From the NCBI RefSeq assembly GCF_018143015.1, contig NC_054742.1, positions 55,809,195 to 55,873,194 on the forward strand: DNA of 64,000 bases. The letters run 5' to 3'. The notes beneath the pieces are model-generated. The model made no database searches. It had not been told where the DNA came from and saw only the letters and a list, made by a program, of their open reading frames with translations. A program made the position numbers and the translations under genes. This stretch comes from Lytechinus variegatus. Its lineage: Eukaryota; Echinodermata; Echinoidea; Temnopleuroida; Toxopneustidae. Of this stretch, positions 1 to 12,977 are shown in pieces; position 1 is the stretch's first letter, and each line of letters opens with the position of its first letter.

Positions 1-2
1 GG

Positions 3-386
3 AAATCATTAAGTGCCATCATCCCTGCCAATCATCAACTCTTTTCCGGGATACAGCTTCAGCAGAGTGGGAGCGGGGCACCCGCTGCCACTCCAGGCGC
101 ACCTGTCATGCAGAGCGCGGTGGCGACGGTGACGCCGGGCGACCACCAGAACAAGGCGTCGTCGCCACCCACAGCCGCGGCAGCGTCCCTCCTCGCTCAG
201 CAGCCAATAGCCTTATCCCTGCCGCAACAGACATCACATCATCACCATCAGGCAGGCAATCAATCCATCAGGATACAAGGTACAGGACTTGCGACCGTTG
301 GATCGGTCGGTGACCACACACCTCAGGCGGTGTTGAGTCCGGGTGGAACAGGAGATCCAAGGCAAGAACTGAAGCTCCATCATTAG
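3..386 (+). CDS. Last coding exon (partial) of an unidentified Gln/Ala/Pro-rich protein
   Basis: The frame is open from the left edge (base 3) and ends at a TAG at 384-386. It gives about 127 residues with no domain I recognise. The first methionine is at 108, but the frame continues upstream of it to the edge, so this is more likely a C-terminal exon than a short gene. Composition is low in complexity: Ala/Pro/Gly/Gln-rich, with a run of four His and Gln-rich patches, as is common in the disordered tails of transcription regulators. The stretch is clearly GC-richer than what follows, which supports coding. The final residues are QELKLHH. I cannot name the gene. An upstream splice acceptor is not visible because it lies outside the window. 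Confidence 0.6.
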   Translation, partial: KSLSAIIPANHQLFSGIQLQQSGSGAPAATPGAPVMQSAVATVTPGDHQNKASSPPTAAAASLLAQQPIALSLPQQTSHHHHQAGNQSIRIQGTGLATVGSVGDHTPQAVLSPGGTGDPRQELKLHH

Positions 387-1858
387 CACAGTGCCATGGC
401 AGAAGGAGTAGCAATCATTGACCGTACACTGTTGATTCCCGTCTAAGGTTAAGGATGTTGTAATCTTAACTTTTTTTTCCCAATATATGTCCAACGCGAT
501 TCAATGCTTCTGAAATAAGTCATATGGACAAACAATCCTAATCCTGTGTGGAAACAAGTTACCTTTGTTACTAATTCTGTCAAATGTAGATATTCAGTAG
601 ATAATAATCATAAAATCCATATAGATAAAACAAAATGAACAGATTAATGCGGTTCACACTGTGATTTCATTTGAAATTCTAAAAGATACATTGAAAAACT
701 GTGCTCGTAAGATATCTGAAAACAAATTTTTATCTGCCATTTAAAAACTTGATTATGTGCCCTGAATGCAAGCTTTTGTTATTTGTTACAAAGTTTGAAT
801 TTGTTTCATGCCGTTGTTATGCATTTCCATCCATGTTCTTTGAGGTCGTGAATACCAAACATAATCCATTTATTGACAAAAGAACAGGCACCTTCATTCT
901 GCTTTTGATTAATTTGAAATATCATATTGTGGGTAAGCAAATGTTCTGCATTCCAGTTCAACAATAATTGAATGCAGTAGTGACTCCTATCAAATTTGAT
1001 TTTGGATCTATTAATATTATGCCAGTATTTCATTTTAAACCAAGAGGTTGTTTTACTTGTGAGACATGGTTCACTGATTGAAGGGACTTTCCAATTAACA
1101 CAATATAGAACATGAATAATTGCATTGAGCTAATTCTTTTGAAAAACCTAATTATTTTGTCCTGACAGATTAATTTCAAGTTAATAACTTACAACCTAAC
1201 TTCAAATAATGATTCTACTTTTGTCTCAGATCGGTGATGCAATCGCTGCACTGTTAAATGTGCGTGCATGGCCACCAAGCTAGCACTGAAATGAACTTAA
1301 AAAAAAAAAATTCAATTATTTTATCAGCGATTGAAATAGATCCCTGCACACAGACAGAGCAAAGAAATCCATGATTTTGTAGTAAGATGTGAGAGATTCA
1401 TCAGTTGGGGATTTAAAAAAATATTTCACTGTTTTCAATAACTCAGTGTTGTTATCATGCCATATTGCGCTAATGGCTTGATTATTTTATCAGTGCACCA
1501 AGTTTCCAAGAGAATTACTGTATGGTCCTATGAATTGCGGTCATGCTACTTGTATATATAAATATACATTAAGATCACTTTGTTCCTGCCAAAGTGGATT
1601 GGAGTTGATCAGTTGATCAGGATAGGAATGTTGGTGTGTGTGAGAGAGAGAACAATTGTGTATTATCAGATGGGCTTTCAGTCTAAACCCCTTATAAATG
1701 GCATTAGTTATTAATATTGATATTAATTTCATTTCTGATGGAAGATTTAGTACATAACATTTTGACTGGTGGTAATAATCATTTGGATGCATCATAGTTC
1801 CAATGAACAGAGTCATTGGCCCTAGTTCTCAAGAGGTGTAAACTGGAGTAGGCCTAAA

Positions 1859-2040
1859 CCGGGAGGCCGTTTCATAAAGCTGTTCGTAAGTTAAGAGCGA
1901 CTTTAAGAACGACTGGTGATCCTTTCTTCGCGCGCCCAACCATATCGCCAATGAATTTAACATATACCACAAGAAAGGATCACCAGTCATTCTTAAAGTC
2001 GCTCTTAACTTACGAACAGCTTTATGAAACACCCCCCTGG
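1859..2040. mobile_element. Short fold-back MITE-like hairpin (family C)
   Basis: The two halves are inverted copies. The left half begins CCGTTTCATAAAGCTGTTCG and the right half ends with the matching CGAACAGCTTTATGAAAC. The match extends through ACTGGTGATCCTTTCTT-type sequence to a short centre near 1935. Probable fragments of the same family lie at about 10260-10390 and 31390-31430, sharing the AACAGCTTTRTGAAACACYACCC end. No coding capacity. It is non-autonomous, and the transposase family is unknown. Confidence 0.75.
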
Positions 2041-3749
2041 GTGTCTACACCCTCTTGGAGCCCTTGTGGATCAAGCCTTTCTTTGTGTTTTACTTGGAAA
2101 GAGTAACAACATGGTCTATGGATTTCAGAAGTGTGCTTCCAAACGAGTGTAGAATGAAATTCAACTAATGAACAGTAATTTGACAGAATTTGACAGCACT
2201 GACTCGATAAAATATTCGTATTTTCATTGGGTCTTTATGATTGTGGTTTTACGGATTATTAGAAGTGGTTTTAGCCATTAGCCGTTTTCTTCATATTCCA
2301 ATACAACTTTCACCCATTTAAAGTTATTATGATAGAATAATACAGTTAAATCAGTAAATTATTGAAATCTCATTAATATCGGTGCCTGGGAGGAAAATGC
2401 AATTATTAACACATCATAAAGAGAAGTGGTTGGAGCTTTTCGCCTTTTGTTTTTTCGAATTACTTACCAAGTGCAATTTTTTTGTCAGATCTCTGTAAAT
2501 TGACAAGAAAAATATCGATCATCGTGAGGATTGACAGGAAGGTGAAAAGCGTTGGATGTTCTCGTTTTGTGTCATGCTGAGAAGATGCGATTTTATGTGT
2601 CTCTTCGCACCATCGATTATGACTTGTGCTATGTGATATGTGCTGTAGAAAGGGTTTAAAACAGAGACTTTATTCGGCTATCAAGTGAACTTATTGGCTA
2701 TATCATGCCATGGTGATTATACATGTAAGCAATCTATTTAACAGATAATCAGGTTGAAATAGAAGCTGATTAATGATATATTTTGCTTTAGAGTATAGCA
2801 AAGTTGTAGAGTGGTAGGAATGCTTTCGAAACAATGGTTGTATGTTGTGCTCATGCTACAACGCTCTCCCTATAAAATACATAATGTATGGATTATGGTA
2901 CAAGTTGCTGCCATGCTATGCTACAACAAATCCTTGTTGCTTACGACCCTCCTGCCATTCTTTTACTTTTATTTTCATTACCAAATTAATTTATTCTGCC
3001 TTATTTATTCAGCTTTTTGTATTATTCTACTTAAATGTTAGTATATTGAATAACAATGAAATGTATATGTAGCTCTTGTGTTGTTTTTTCACAGCATTCA
3101 GTAGAAAATCACACGTTCTTTGTTTTTGAGACATACTGTAACCACCTTGCTATTTAATAACAAATTCTAAACTAGTTATGGATAGGACGATTCACAGTTA
3201 AATCTTACATGTTGTTTTAGAGAGGCATGTATACCCCTCTTCATACAAGTCAAGATATATATGCACTTTTTCTCTGCAAAATTGATATATTCCTTTTAGG
3301 TTCCCCTCCCTTTTTAAAAAAGGTTATTTAAGTCCTTGTCACTCCATGTGATTTACAGGACCATCATTTCATCATGAACTCAAATAGTTTATTCATTTTA
3401 AGTGTCTTGTCCCCCCCCCCCCCCCCCATGGTTCACAGTCAAATGTCATCAAAGTAAATCTATGAATAAGGATTCATATAATCAACATATTTAAGCAAAT
3501 CCCCCCCCCCCCATCTTATCTCACCATTTTCTTTGTCTGTGTCCATGAAAGGTAGGATTCACACAGCACTTATATCACCAAATATACAAATACACCATCA
3601 CACCCTTCAGATGTATCAAGTTTGTGTGCATGCAATGTACACCTGGCCTGGGCTTTATTTCATAAGCCTAGCAACAATACAATAATCAGTGCAATCAATC
3701 ATAGAATGCAGCTTTAGGATCAATAATTGAGCTATATTAACAATAAGAA

Positions 3750-3870
3750 ATAATAATAATTCAATATTTATGTAGCGCCTATCAAAATTTCTCTAAGCGC
3801 TTTACATCACAAAACCTAACTACTAAATGTGGCCCTGACGTAAACGTAACCCTCCACACTTCTTAGCCTT
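3750..3870 (+). repeat. SINE-tail-like fragment
   Basis: It contains TATGTAGCGCCTATCAAAA and CTAAGCGCTTTACATC, phrases that resemble the 3' part of the SINE at 29575-29815 (AGTGCTTAGACAC, AAGCGCCATATGAAA). It has no tRNA-like head, so it is probably a truncated copy. Confidence 0.35.
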
Positions 3871-6800
3871 GTTTATTTATTTTCTGATGAGTAGCAGTCA
3901 GGATGCAGTAGATGTCTTTAACTTGCCAAGCCATAAGAGTATCTCTTTTCTTTTTTTTTCTCTCTTTTTTTATCCATTTTATTCTATTGTGCCAAACTGG
4001 TAAGTTACTTTTAGTTTGACCCCCCCCCTTCCTCATCTCACATCTCCCTACCATTTTGTTAGTAATATCTTCCATTGGAATAAGGTTAATTGTAGAAATG
4101 CAGCTGTCACAGAAAAAAGGGACCATATTACTTTCGGTTTACATTTTCTCATTTAGAAATTCATTTTTGAGCGGTGTATAAGTCTTTTCTTTTGGGATTT
4201 TCAAATCCAGGTAATTAAATGTTTTTGGCACCTACATGTTTAGAAAGTCCATGCACCATCTTTTCTACCTATAAAAATACCTCACTATTCATATTCATTT
4301 TATCTTTATATAAATTAAAATGATTATTTTTTAATCGGGTCTAGTAGTGTGAACTTAGAGTTAACTCTTAGAATTAACAAGCTTTCATCAGATGACTTTC
4401 AGTGGTTCCATTTCAATGCAGATATGATAGCAACTGCTTCTTTTTTTTAGATTAAATGCAGTATCTGGTTTATAAAGTATCCTATTTTAAAACTGATAAT
4501 CCATTAGTGTATGATGTGAATTTGTTATAAGCCCATAGCTCTTATTCTTGCTCTAAGTGAATACTAATGAATGAAGTCTACATTTGACCGAGGTTAAGAT
4601 TAAATATAAAATTGATAATTGATAATAAGATCTATTGTATTTTGAAGCATATTAAATGCAATTTATCTTCTTTGATGAATCATCCTTACAAGATCCAAAC
4701 AGCATTGAAAATGTTATTGAACAGACCAGAAATTTGATCAAGTCAACATTGTATGTGATTAGTTTATGTTAATGGTTCACATCAAATGCCGTGTGTTTTA
4801 ATAGCAAATATAAAAGCTGAATCTTTGATCATCTTTTCATTAAAAGGTATAAGTGTATGGTTATTGGCCCTCATGGCGGGACATAACAAAATATAAATGG
4901 GTTTTCATTAATTTTTCTCAAGAATTACATACTGACATCTGAATATGATTTTCTTTTTTTTAATCATAAATAGCACAAAAGAAGAAATATGCCAAGATAA
5001 TGACATTCCAGTGCTAATACTTCAGCAGGGCTGTAAGCAAAATATATCAGGTTATTTTCCTTGGCTGGTCGCTAATGAAATTTAATAAAAAATTGCATGA
5101 AGTAAAGTACTATGTAACCGTGATTAAGCGATATATTGAGGAATTTTGCATGCTTGATATGAATTCAGCTCCAAATATTCTCATCGTCTGTTGTAAAGCA
5201 AATATGCTATTAGAATGTACAGAAGGAAGTAAGATTTCCTTTAGATTTGATAGATATGATGATAAAGTGGTGATGTTATGCTGTCTGTCGTTGCAAGGAT
5301 TATGCCGGAAAGAAAAAAAACGAGAATGTGTATGGAATTGGTTTTATATTGTTCTGATGAAAAGAACAAACCATTTGGAATTATCTCAGGAAATTCAAAC
5401 AGGTTTTTCACAATTTTTGCATGGTTTGATGACATGGTGATTACCTGTAGGCTGCTACACTACACACATGATAAAGTGTTTTGATGCAATATTGTATAGG
5501 TACCTTGGGTGAATCTTGGAATATTTTCTTCTCCTTTCTGTCTCTTTGATTTTCTCTTTGTATTTCTCTGTGTGCATAATATATTTTGTAGTTTGTTGTT
5601 CCGTCTGTATCTCCTCTCTCGTTTCTGCCCCTTTTCTCTCTTTCTCCTCTTTATCTTACTTTTCCCTCGACCTCTCACTTTCATCCCTCTTTCCTGTCTT
5701 GTAATATTCCGGTCTGCCTCTCCTCTCATTTTTCTGCCCACTTTCACCCCCCCCCCTGATAAAATTTCTCTTTACCACTCTACTCACTCTTCTCCCACTA
5801 TAACTCCTTTCTACCCCTTATAATACCCAGAGCTGCCAACCATTAATTATTTCCTGTAATTACTGTTTTGTAACCAAAATTAGAGCATTACGTTTTTCTT
5901 CAGAAAATATTTACTATCAAAAAATATTCTTTAAAAAAAATGGTATCATATTGAGAAAATTTGATTTATATCACAGACTTACAGAAGTTTAGGTAATTTG
6001 GTGAATGTTATTTCAGGTAACTAGGTCAAAGGTCATTTGTGGGTTGATATTCTAAAATACAGTTTCTCATTCCCAGAGGTTGGCAGGTCTGGTTTTAATG
6101 GTCACGTTGAGAATTTCCTCTTTTTGTTGCATTTTTTTCTTTTACAATTATAAATATTTTTCTATCTCTTTTTTAAGGGGGGGGTGGGAGGTGGATTGAA
6201 CAAGGATGGCAGCTCGGCATACCCCCTATCTTTCCCTCTCCCCTCTTCATGTCCCCTCCTCCTTCCCCCCTCTCTCCTCTCCTCTCCCTCTTTCTATCCC
6301 CTCTCTCTCTCTTTCTATCCCTCCACCCCTCTCTCCTAAATCTACTTAAACACCCATGATTGAGATTTTTTTTTTCAATTTGTATCATCATCCTTCTCTT
6401 GTAATGTATATTATAATTTGACAGCTTATGATTTTTACTCACCATTCTAGCTTTCATGTACTGTGATAGATGGCAACTTTTTACTAGTAATTTGCTCCAG
6501 TCATATGTCTTTCCAGAAGTAGCAGAATAAAGGAAGGGTGATAGATGAAGTAAAGGGGGTGCATATTGTAAGAGCGCTGTTTGTATATCATAATTTTTCA
6601 CTTTGATCGGAATATGGTATGTGTATAGAAAGCTTTTTGAAACATTTCTCAATTATTGTGCTGTACACGAAATGTTTTATCCACATTTCCAGATCATTCC
6701 CGCCCTACTAATTGGTTAATCTGAATTCCTTCCCTTCCATTTCCCTATACCCGCTACTACATGTTTATCGTCACACTTGTAGGGCATGTAGGACCACTGC

Positions 6801-7354
6801 TCGTAGCAGCATGCATAAGGGCGTTTCTGCACTGATGGGGTGCATGAAAATGATTTGCTAAGGGCATTCTTGCACCAACATGACAATATATGCTCTGTTT
6901 TAATAAAATGAATGACCTCTGACATTCTTAAATCATATTTTTATATAAATGGAATATGTCGCAAGTCACATTCAAAGATGCTAGCTCTCTCTCCCTCTCT
7001 ATAAAGTTGTCACATCCATTTATGGTGATGTGCAATATATGGGATATCCTCAACAAATACTGCAATTTTTGCGATTTTATTTTTCGCTCACTTCACGACT
7101 CTCAACATCACTGAACTTTCCACTTTTGTATAACATCATTGCTACACTTGAAGATAAATCTAGCCAAACTGTAAATATAATAATAACTCCTAATTCTCAA
7201 TAACTGACAAATGGTCAGAGAATAATAATGATAATGATGAAAATCATAATAACAATAATTGAAAATAATAATCTATTCAATAATGATAATGATATTAATG
7301 AAAATAAACGTGCGCAACATAATGCTTAAAACAAATTTATAAAGAATACATCCT

Positions 7355-7480
7355 ACCTTAATGGGTATCCAATTACTAAACCTGGGTGGAGAATGACAAA
7401 TGGAGATAAACGCTTTGTGAAAGAATGCAACTGCTGCAAGGGGATTAAAAAATTCTAAATTTCTGCTGAATTTCATTTAT
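7355..7480 (-). repeat. SINE fragment
   Basis: The CTGGGTGGAGAATGACAAAT and AGATAAACGCTTTGTGAAAG phrases closely match part of the SINE-like sequence at 40262-40432 (CTGGGTGGAGAGTGGCAAAT, AGATAAAACGTCTTGCCAAT). Only the body is present. The orientation is assigned by comparison with that copy. Confidence 0.4.
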
Positions 7481-7794
7481 ATTGGGTCACAAAATGTTAA
7501 ACTACATACTCAAGTTTTCACCTATATCTAGGTTTAGCAGGTCTTACAGAATATTTTCATTAAAATGTCTGAGATGTAATGATTAAAGGGAAATCAGGTC
7601 CAAGAATGTTTTCTTTAAAAAAAATGAAAAAAATACCATTGATGTCAGACCATGGAGAGAAGAACAGATTTGATTAAATCCAAGAGAAAATTGATACAAG
7701 CTGAAAATGAAATAAGGGAAATGGAATGCTGACCAGGAAATGGATTAGATTCATGGGATTACCCATTTTCTGTCAAACGTTCGAAAATAGGTTC

Positions 7795-7948
7795 CATGAC
7801 ATTTGCTCCGGCGACAATTGCTCCACTTTAAATTTCACACACTGACTGAATTACCAACTTCAACCCTGGATTTAACACTATACCCTATCCTAAACCTAAC
7901 CCTAAACCCAATATGAAATTGTCGCAGGAGCAAAAGTCGTGTCACCCG
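7795..7948. mobile_element. Short inverted-repeat element with telomere-like core (family M)
   Basis: The ends are imperfect inverted copies: CATTTGCTCCGGCGACAATT on the left and AATTGTCGCAGGAGCAAAAG on the right. The middle holds a short run of CCTAAACCTAACCCTAAACC, reminiscent of the TTAGGG-type animal telomere repeat. A fragment of the left end recurs at about 31336-31366 (AATTGTCGCCAGAGCAAATG). Confidence 0.5.
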
Positions 7949-10900
7949 AAAATATGGTATGCAATACATGAACTGTGAAAAATCAGATCAGAAATCCGGT
8001 TTTACATAGAATATGTGAGGGGTGCTTGTTGTCTTGTTTTGTTCTTTTCTTTGGTTAACAGTGCCAAGATTTTCTCATTACAACTAATTTTAATAGTTGC
8101 ATCAACCAAAGAATGCTTAATATTGTAATAATAATGTGGGTTTTTCGTTTTTATTTGTTATTTGTATCGTTCTGGTTTCATTGAATTATATTGGGGGAAT
8201 GGGATTCTGACCCTTTCCCCCTTTATCTTTTTTTTTTGGGGGGGGGGGGGTTGTTGAGATAATGGTGTCTTTAAGGTATCATCCCCCTATATGGAAAACA
8301 TGGAGGTATTTGAATGGAAAGTCAACTTCATTATATTTTCAAAACTAAAACAAAGAAACTGTATTAGCCTTTACGTGGACTCTATAGTAATATATTTATT
8401 CTATGGCAATCATGCACTGTGATTTTCAATGTAAAAATTAGGATTTCATGAAAGTAATCATGTTCTGAATGTAGATTTCCCTCTATTATCATCAAATGAT
8501 CAAATGAAAAATTATACAAATTCTAACAAAAAAGTATAGCTTTGTCAACTTTTTTCAGGGGGGGTGGGGTTAAGATTTCAGATGGAACCCATTATTGCCT
8601 ACTAATAGTTTGTTGACCTGTTGAATATCTAATTTAGTGTGTGTATACACAAGTGCCAATGCGTGAATGTTCATTCTCGGTATTCTGGTCTTCGATTAAT
8701 TGGCTATCAAACTTATTAGAATTTTTGCTGAAAGAATGTTATCTCTACTAAACTATCCATGTTTTGTCAATGTACAGCAATTATGTATGTGGAATGCAGT
8801 CCATTATCTACTTCTTGAATAGTATGAATAGACCAAGAATTTGAATGAAAATTGAGAAAATAATAATTCTACTGAAAAAATTGAAATTATTTTGAGTAGT
8901 AACAAAATTTTGTTGATTCAATTTATATAAAGTAGAAATAGTGATTTTATATTAATGTTGCTGAGAAAGAACAATTCATTTTTTTCTTGAAATGTACAGA
9001 GTGTATAGTATGATTTTATTAAATCAGAGGAACATAGCCAAGAAATACTATTTTAACATGTATTCCTCCAAAAGTGTATGTATATACTTTATACATTCTA
9101 TTTTGCCATGCAATTGTATATTGTTTCTTTTGTTAAGAAAAGACAGAAAATGTTATATAAAAAAAAATGGTACAGAAAAAAAAGAGAATATGAATTCAGG
9201 AAAAATGGGGTATAGTCTTGAGTTCATAAATCTTGATTTCATTTGTTTTCGTTGGTACCTTATCAGCTGCAATTATTGTAAATACATCATATCTTATATG
9301 TACCACCTTATTTCATGAAAAAGCAAGAAAGTAATAAAGGTGATGAGTGATTGTGAGAAAATGAAAGGAGAATACCTGAATAAATTATGGTATCGAGAAT
9401 ATTTTGAATATTGTCGTCCGTTCTGAGATATATGCAGGATTTTGTTGTTGATATAACTCTACGGAGTGGTTAGACAAATCTCACTCTGATATATGCACAG
9501 GCATGACATAGAGTCTAATCTTCTCTTTCCTCACACAAGGCAGACAGACCGATCATGCAATATGTCTGTCTCGGACATGGTGTCCTGTTTTGACAGACAT
9601 CTTCTTTCTATCATTGATTCAGAATAATGGAGTATTTAAATGTGGTGATTCAATGGGAAATATATATAGAGTAGTCATTTGATCAGCCACTCAGACTATT
9701 GCTAAATATTATTATTATTGTTTTGTATCTACCTGTATGTATAAAGTATAGGCTTATTCAGTAATAGAACTTGCCTAATAAATTCCAATGAAGTGAGACG
9801 ATAAAGAAAATTATATCTGCCTGATTTTGTCTTTATATTCTTTCACTATTTTTTGTCTATATTTTTTCTATCATAAGATCATAAATCTTTTTCATTTTTT
9901 TTTGCCATTCATAAAAGGATGTAGCACACATTAACATTCACTATTAAGTAATGCTGTAGTACATTTAAAATCCAAATGATAGGCTTAGCTTCTTTTTGCA
10001 TGCTACAGAAGTGTTACAGTTTGTGTCATCACCAGCACGATTCTTGATCGCTATCAACATGCAATAACCAAAAGTTCCCATAGATAGCTTATGCCCCTTT
10101 ACTTGTGACCCAGTACCTTTTGGCAGCTTGAGAGTGAGAATAGGATACAGCATGAGGGATAACACAAGCGTGTATAGCAGGTTTCATGATGGTCCCTCCT
10201 TGAAATGTAAAGCAGTGCGAGAACAGATGTGAGAAGACTAGCAGTACCTATATAGTAGGAGTAGACTGGTGATCCTTTCTTGAGCTCTATTAATCTTTAT
10301 GTGTAGCTGACAGGGCACCCAAGAACATGCACCATTCGTGCGTAGAGTCATTCGTAGCTTACTAACAGCTTTATGAAACACTACCCAGGAGTTGTTACAT
10401 CACACATCACTGAACAAAAAGTAGAATTTCTAGTTCAGCGCACAAAGTGAATGGCAAATTCATTCCCTGCGTTTCATCCAAGAACTTTTGGTTATGGTCT
10501 TTTAATGGATAATTTTTTATTTCATGAAGCACCTTGTCTGTGATTTACACTTACAGATTCATTCTGAGTTGATTTCAGTAGCCTGTAACACATTTTCAGT
10601 GTTAATAACTATTTTTGTTTCATGAAATGCTCCTGCAGGCAATCAGAATGAAGACAGTAAGTTTAAGAAGAGAAGCTGAGAATAAAGAGAAAGGAGAGAG
10701 AGAGGGGAGGGGTATAGAGAAGTAAAGGGAAAGAGAGTTCAGATTCAGATTTATTTCGAACAGAAATGACATGAATATTGATACAAATCATTTTCATACA
10801 TTTATAACAAATATTTACGATACAAACCATTGTCATTTTAGTCATATTAAAAAACATCAATGATAATTAAATTATAAAGATATATACAAAATACGGTGCA

Positions 10901-11362
10901 TTTCATAGACAAATTATGATATATGATTTAAATAGAAAAAAGGTATCTTAACTTTGGATTCTGTTCATCTGGAGGAGTAATAAGTCTTGTGTAGGTAATA
11001 CTGTGAAAAAAGGAGGATAATGTTTCAAGTAAAATGACAACTCGTTTCAATGTTATTCTATATCTTGTATTTGAGTACATTACTATATTGATAGCTACGT
11101 CTTGCATCAATGCTTGAATTATTTATGCCTATACATAAAACATGATGCGCTGCAATACACATTGTGCACAGGGCCCTCTTCCTTTGTATGTATATATATA
11201 TATATATATATATCAAGTATAAACAGGAATGCAAACAGAAACAAATGAGATATAATCCCCAAGTAATGAAGCTATATATAGGCCTTAATGTAATAGTGTT
11301 CTTGCCCCTTAATATCTAACTAACTAAATTGAAATGTTCTCTGAATGTTGCTTTTTTGATAC

Positions 11363-11952
11363 TTAAAGGACAAGTCCACCTCAACAAAAACTTGATTTGA
11401 ATAAAAAGAGAAAAAATCAACAAGCATAACACTGAAAATTTCATCAAAATCGGATGTAAAATAAGAAAGTTATGACATTTTAAAGTTTCGCTTCATTTCA
11501 CAAAACAGTTATATGCACATCTCGGTCGGTATGCAAATGAGGGAACTGATGACATATCACTCACTATTTCTTTTGTATTTTAGATTTTCTCGTCATTGTC
11601 AAGTGAAATGAAGTTTCATTCCTCCCTGAACACGTGGAATTCCATTATTTAACATTTTGTGCTTCTGGCAAGGAGGTCCTAATCATCAAATTCATAAAAA
11701 ATGAAATATTGTATAATTCAAACAATAAAAAAACAAAAGAAATAGTGAGTGAGTGACATCATCGACTCTCTCATTTGGATGTAACTGGCTCGTTCACATA
11801 ACTATTTTGTTAAAAATCAGCGAAGCTTTGAAATGTCATAACTTTCTTATTTTACATCCGATTTTGATGAAATTTTCAGCATTGCATGTGCTTGTCTGAT
11901 TTTTCTCTATTGATTCAAATCAATATTTTTCTGAGGTAGACTTGACCTTTAA
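11363..11952 (+). mobile_element. Fold-back MITE, family A, copy 1
   Basis: The element starts TTAAAGGACAAGTCCACCTC and ends with the inverted form (AGGTAGACTTGACCTTTAA). Arms of roughly 190 bp are imperfect inverted copies (for example CATCAAAATCGGATGTAAAA against the CATCCGATTTTGATGAAATT form). The unique centre includes GGCAAGGAGGTCCTAATC. The same layout recurs at 25577, 42378, 52928 and 59129. TTAA at both ends would fit a piggyBac-type target site, but this is inferred from the ends only. No transposase is encoded. Confidence 0.85.
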
Positions 11953-12339
11953 AATACTTTCTTTATATAGTTTTACCAAACCCCAATTTAGAATTCTTAA
12001 AACATCTGTATACCAGTGAAAATGTCAAGGACAAAACCTCCAAACTATGATCTAGCTTCCCCTGTTCTTCAAAATTCTATATAACTCCATTTTTACAGCT
12101 TCAAGTCTTAAAAAAAGGTTTCCTAATGTCTTTGAACATTTGTCCTATGTTGTTATCTGAATGATGATAACCCCCCCCCCAAAAAAAAATACATTCTCCA
12201 ATATATTATGTCATCATATTGGAGTTCTCGATAATTACTTTATCCGTTCATTTTTGTCAAGTTATTCTTTGGTTTATTCCTCTTTACGAAACCAACAAAA
12301 CTTAGTTCAGCCTTCAAGGGTTCAAAACAAACATCAAAC

Positions 12340-12929
12340 AAGGTCGCATCGTACCGGGCATCGTATTATGTTTTTGTCATCATGTTCCGAACCCGGAAGT
12401 TCGTTCTCCTCCGCTGCACAAAGCGTATTTCCTGTTACTCGCGCTGCCGCTACAATCCAGGCTAGCTCTAAGCGATCAAACTTCCCGATCGGCGACCGCG
12501 GATCTTGGTAGAATACCTCTTTTTGTTATGACTTTGGTAAAATCGACAACTAATAGTCCCACTCTACTTGGAGTTCTTACTTCAAAGGCGTGCTACTGAA
12601 ACTGAGGAACTCCGAATTAGTTTTCGAATTCATCACTCGATCTTTTCACTTCGAAATTGCAAGCACGGTAGCAGACGATCTTTGATCGGAGTGGTTGTAG
12701 AACTTGCACCAGCACCTTCCCCGTGACTTTTGTTCTACCGACCGTATAGCGTCTCAACGATCTGAGAAATCAAGGGGATTGAGTTAGGCTGAGGAGCTGG
12801 GAGATATTTTGCTCTCTGGATATTATTTTTCTTTTTCGTGTATAAGGTGGAGGACACCAGATAAAAACGAAGAAGAGGCCCGGTCAATACCATACACGAC
12901 ATAAGCTTGAATTAATCATCATTTTGAGC
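12340..12929 (+). promoter_or_regulatory. Putative pleckstrin promoter and 5' UTR
   Basis: The sequence becomes markedly GC- and CpG-richer than its surroundings from about 12340 to 12740, directly upstream of the pleckstrin start codon. It includes an ETS-type site ACCCGGAAGT at 12391-12400 and a TTTCCTGTTA site near 12429, also ETS-like on the other strand. I see no convincing TATA box. ETS control would fit a blood-cell gene, but that is inference from motif matches alone. The transcription start cannot be placed. Confidence 0.45.
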
Positions 12930-12977
12930 ATGAGTACCAGTAAAATGATAATAAAGGAGGGTTTCCTTGTAAAGAAG
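12930..12977 (+). CDS. PLEK: pleckstrin exon 1
   Basis: Sixteen codons from the ATG (MSTSKMIIKEGFLVKK), the first strand of PH1. The donor is GTAGGA after phase 0. Confidence 0.88.

Larger units (their letters stand above)
387..12340. other. AT-rich spacer / probable 3' UTR, no gene recognised
   Basis: The part just after 386 is likely the 3' UTR of the preceding gene; where it ends is not clear. The rest is AT-rich with poly(C)/poly(G) runs (about 3411-3427, 3501-3512, 4020-4028, 8237-8250), pyrimidine-rich tracts (5515-5820, 6230-6330), a TA repeat near 11192-11212 and several repeat elements listed separately. The open frames here are short and lack codon bias, splice context or recognisable domains. 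Confidence 0.6.

Noticed and set aside
5075-5440. 121-codon plus-strand open frame
   Set aside because: No similarity recognised, AT-driven composition, no promoter or splice signals.
6173-6652. 159-codon minus-strand open frame
   Set aside because: The translation is Arg/Glu/Gly-rich where it crosses a CTCCCC-type pyrimidine tract and random elsewhere. No domain or splice context.
12161-12511. 116-codon plus-strand open frame before pleckstrin
   Set aside because: Overlaps the putative promoter and starts in a poly(C)/poly(A) run. Pleckstrin has its own well-supported start at 12930.
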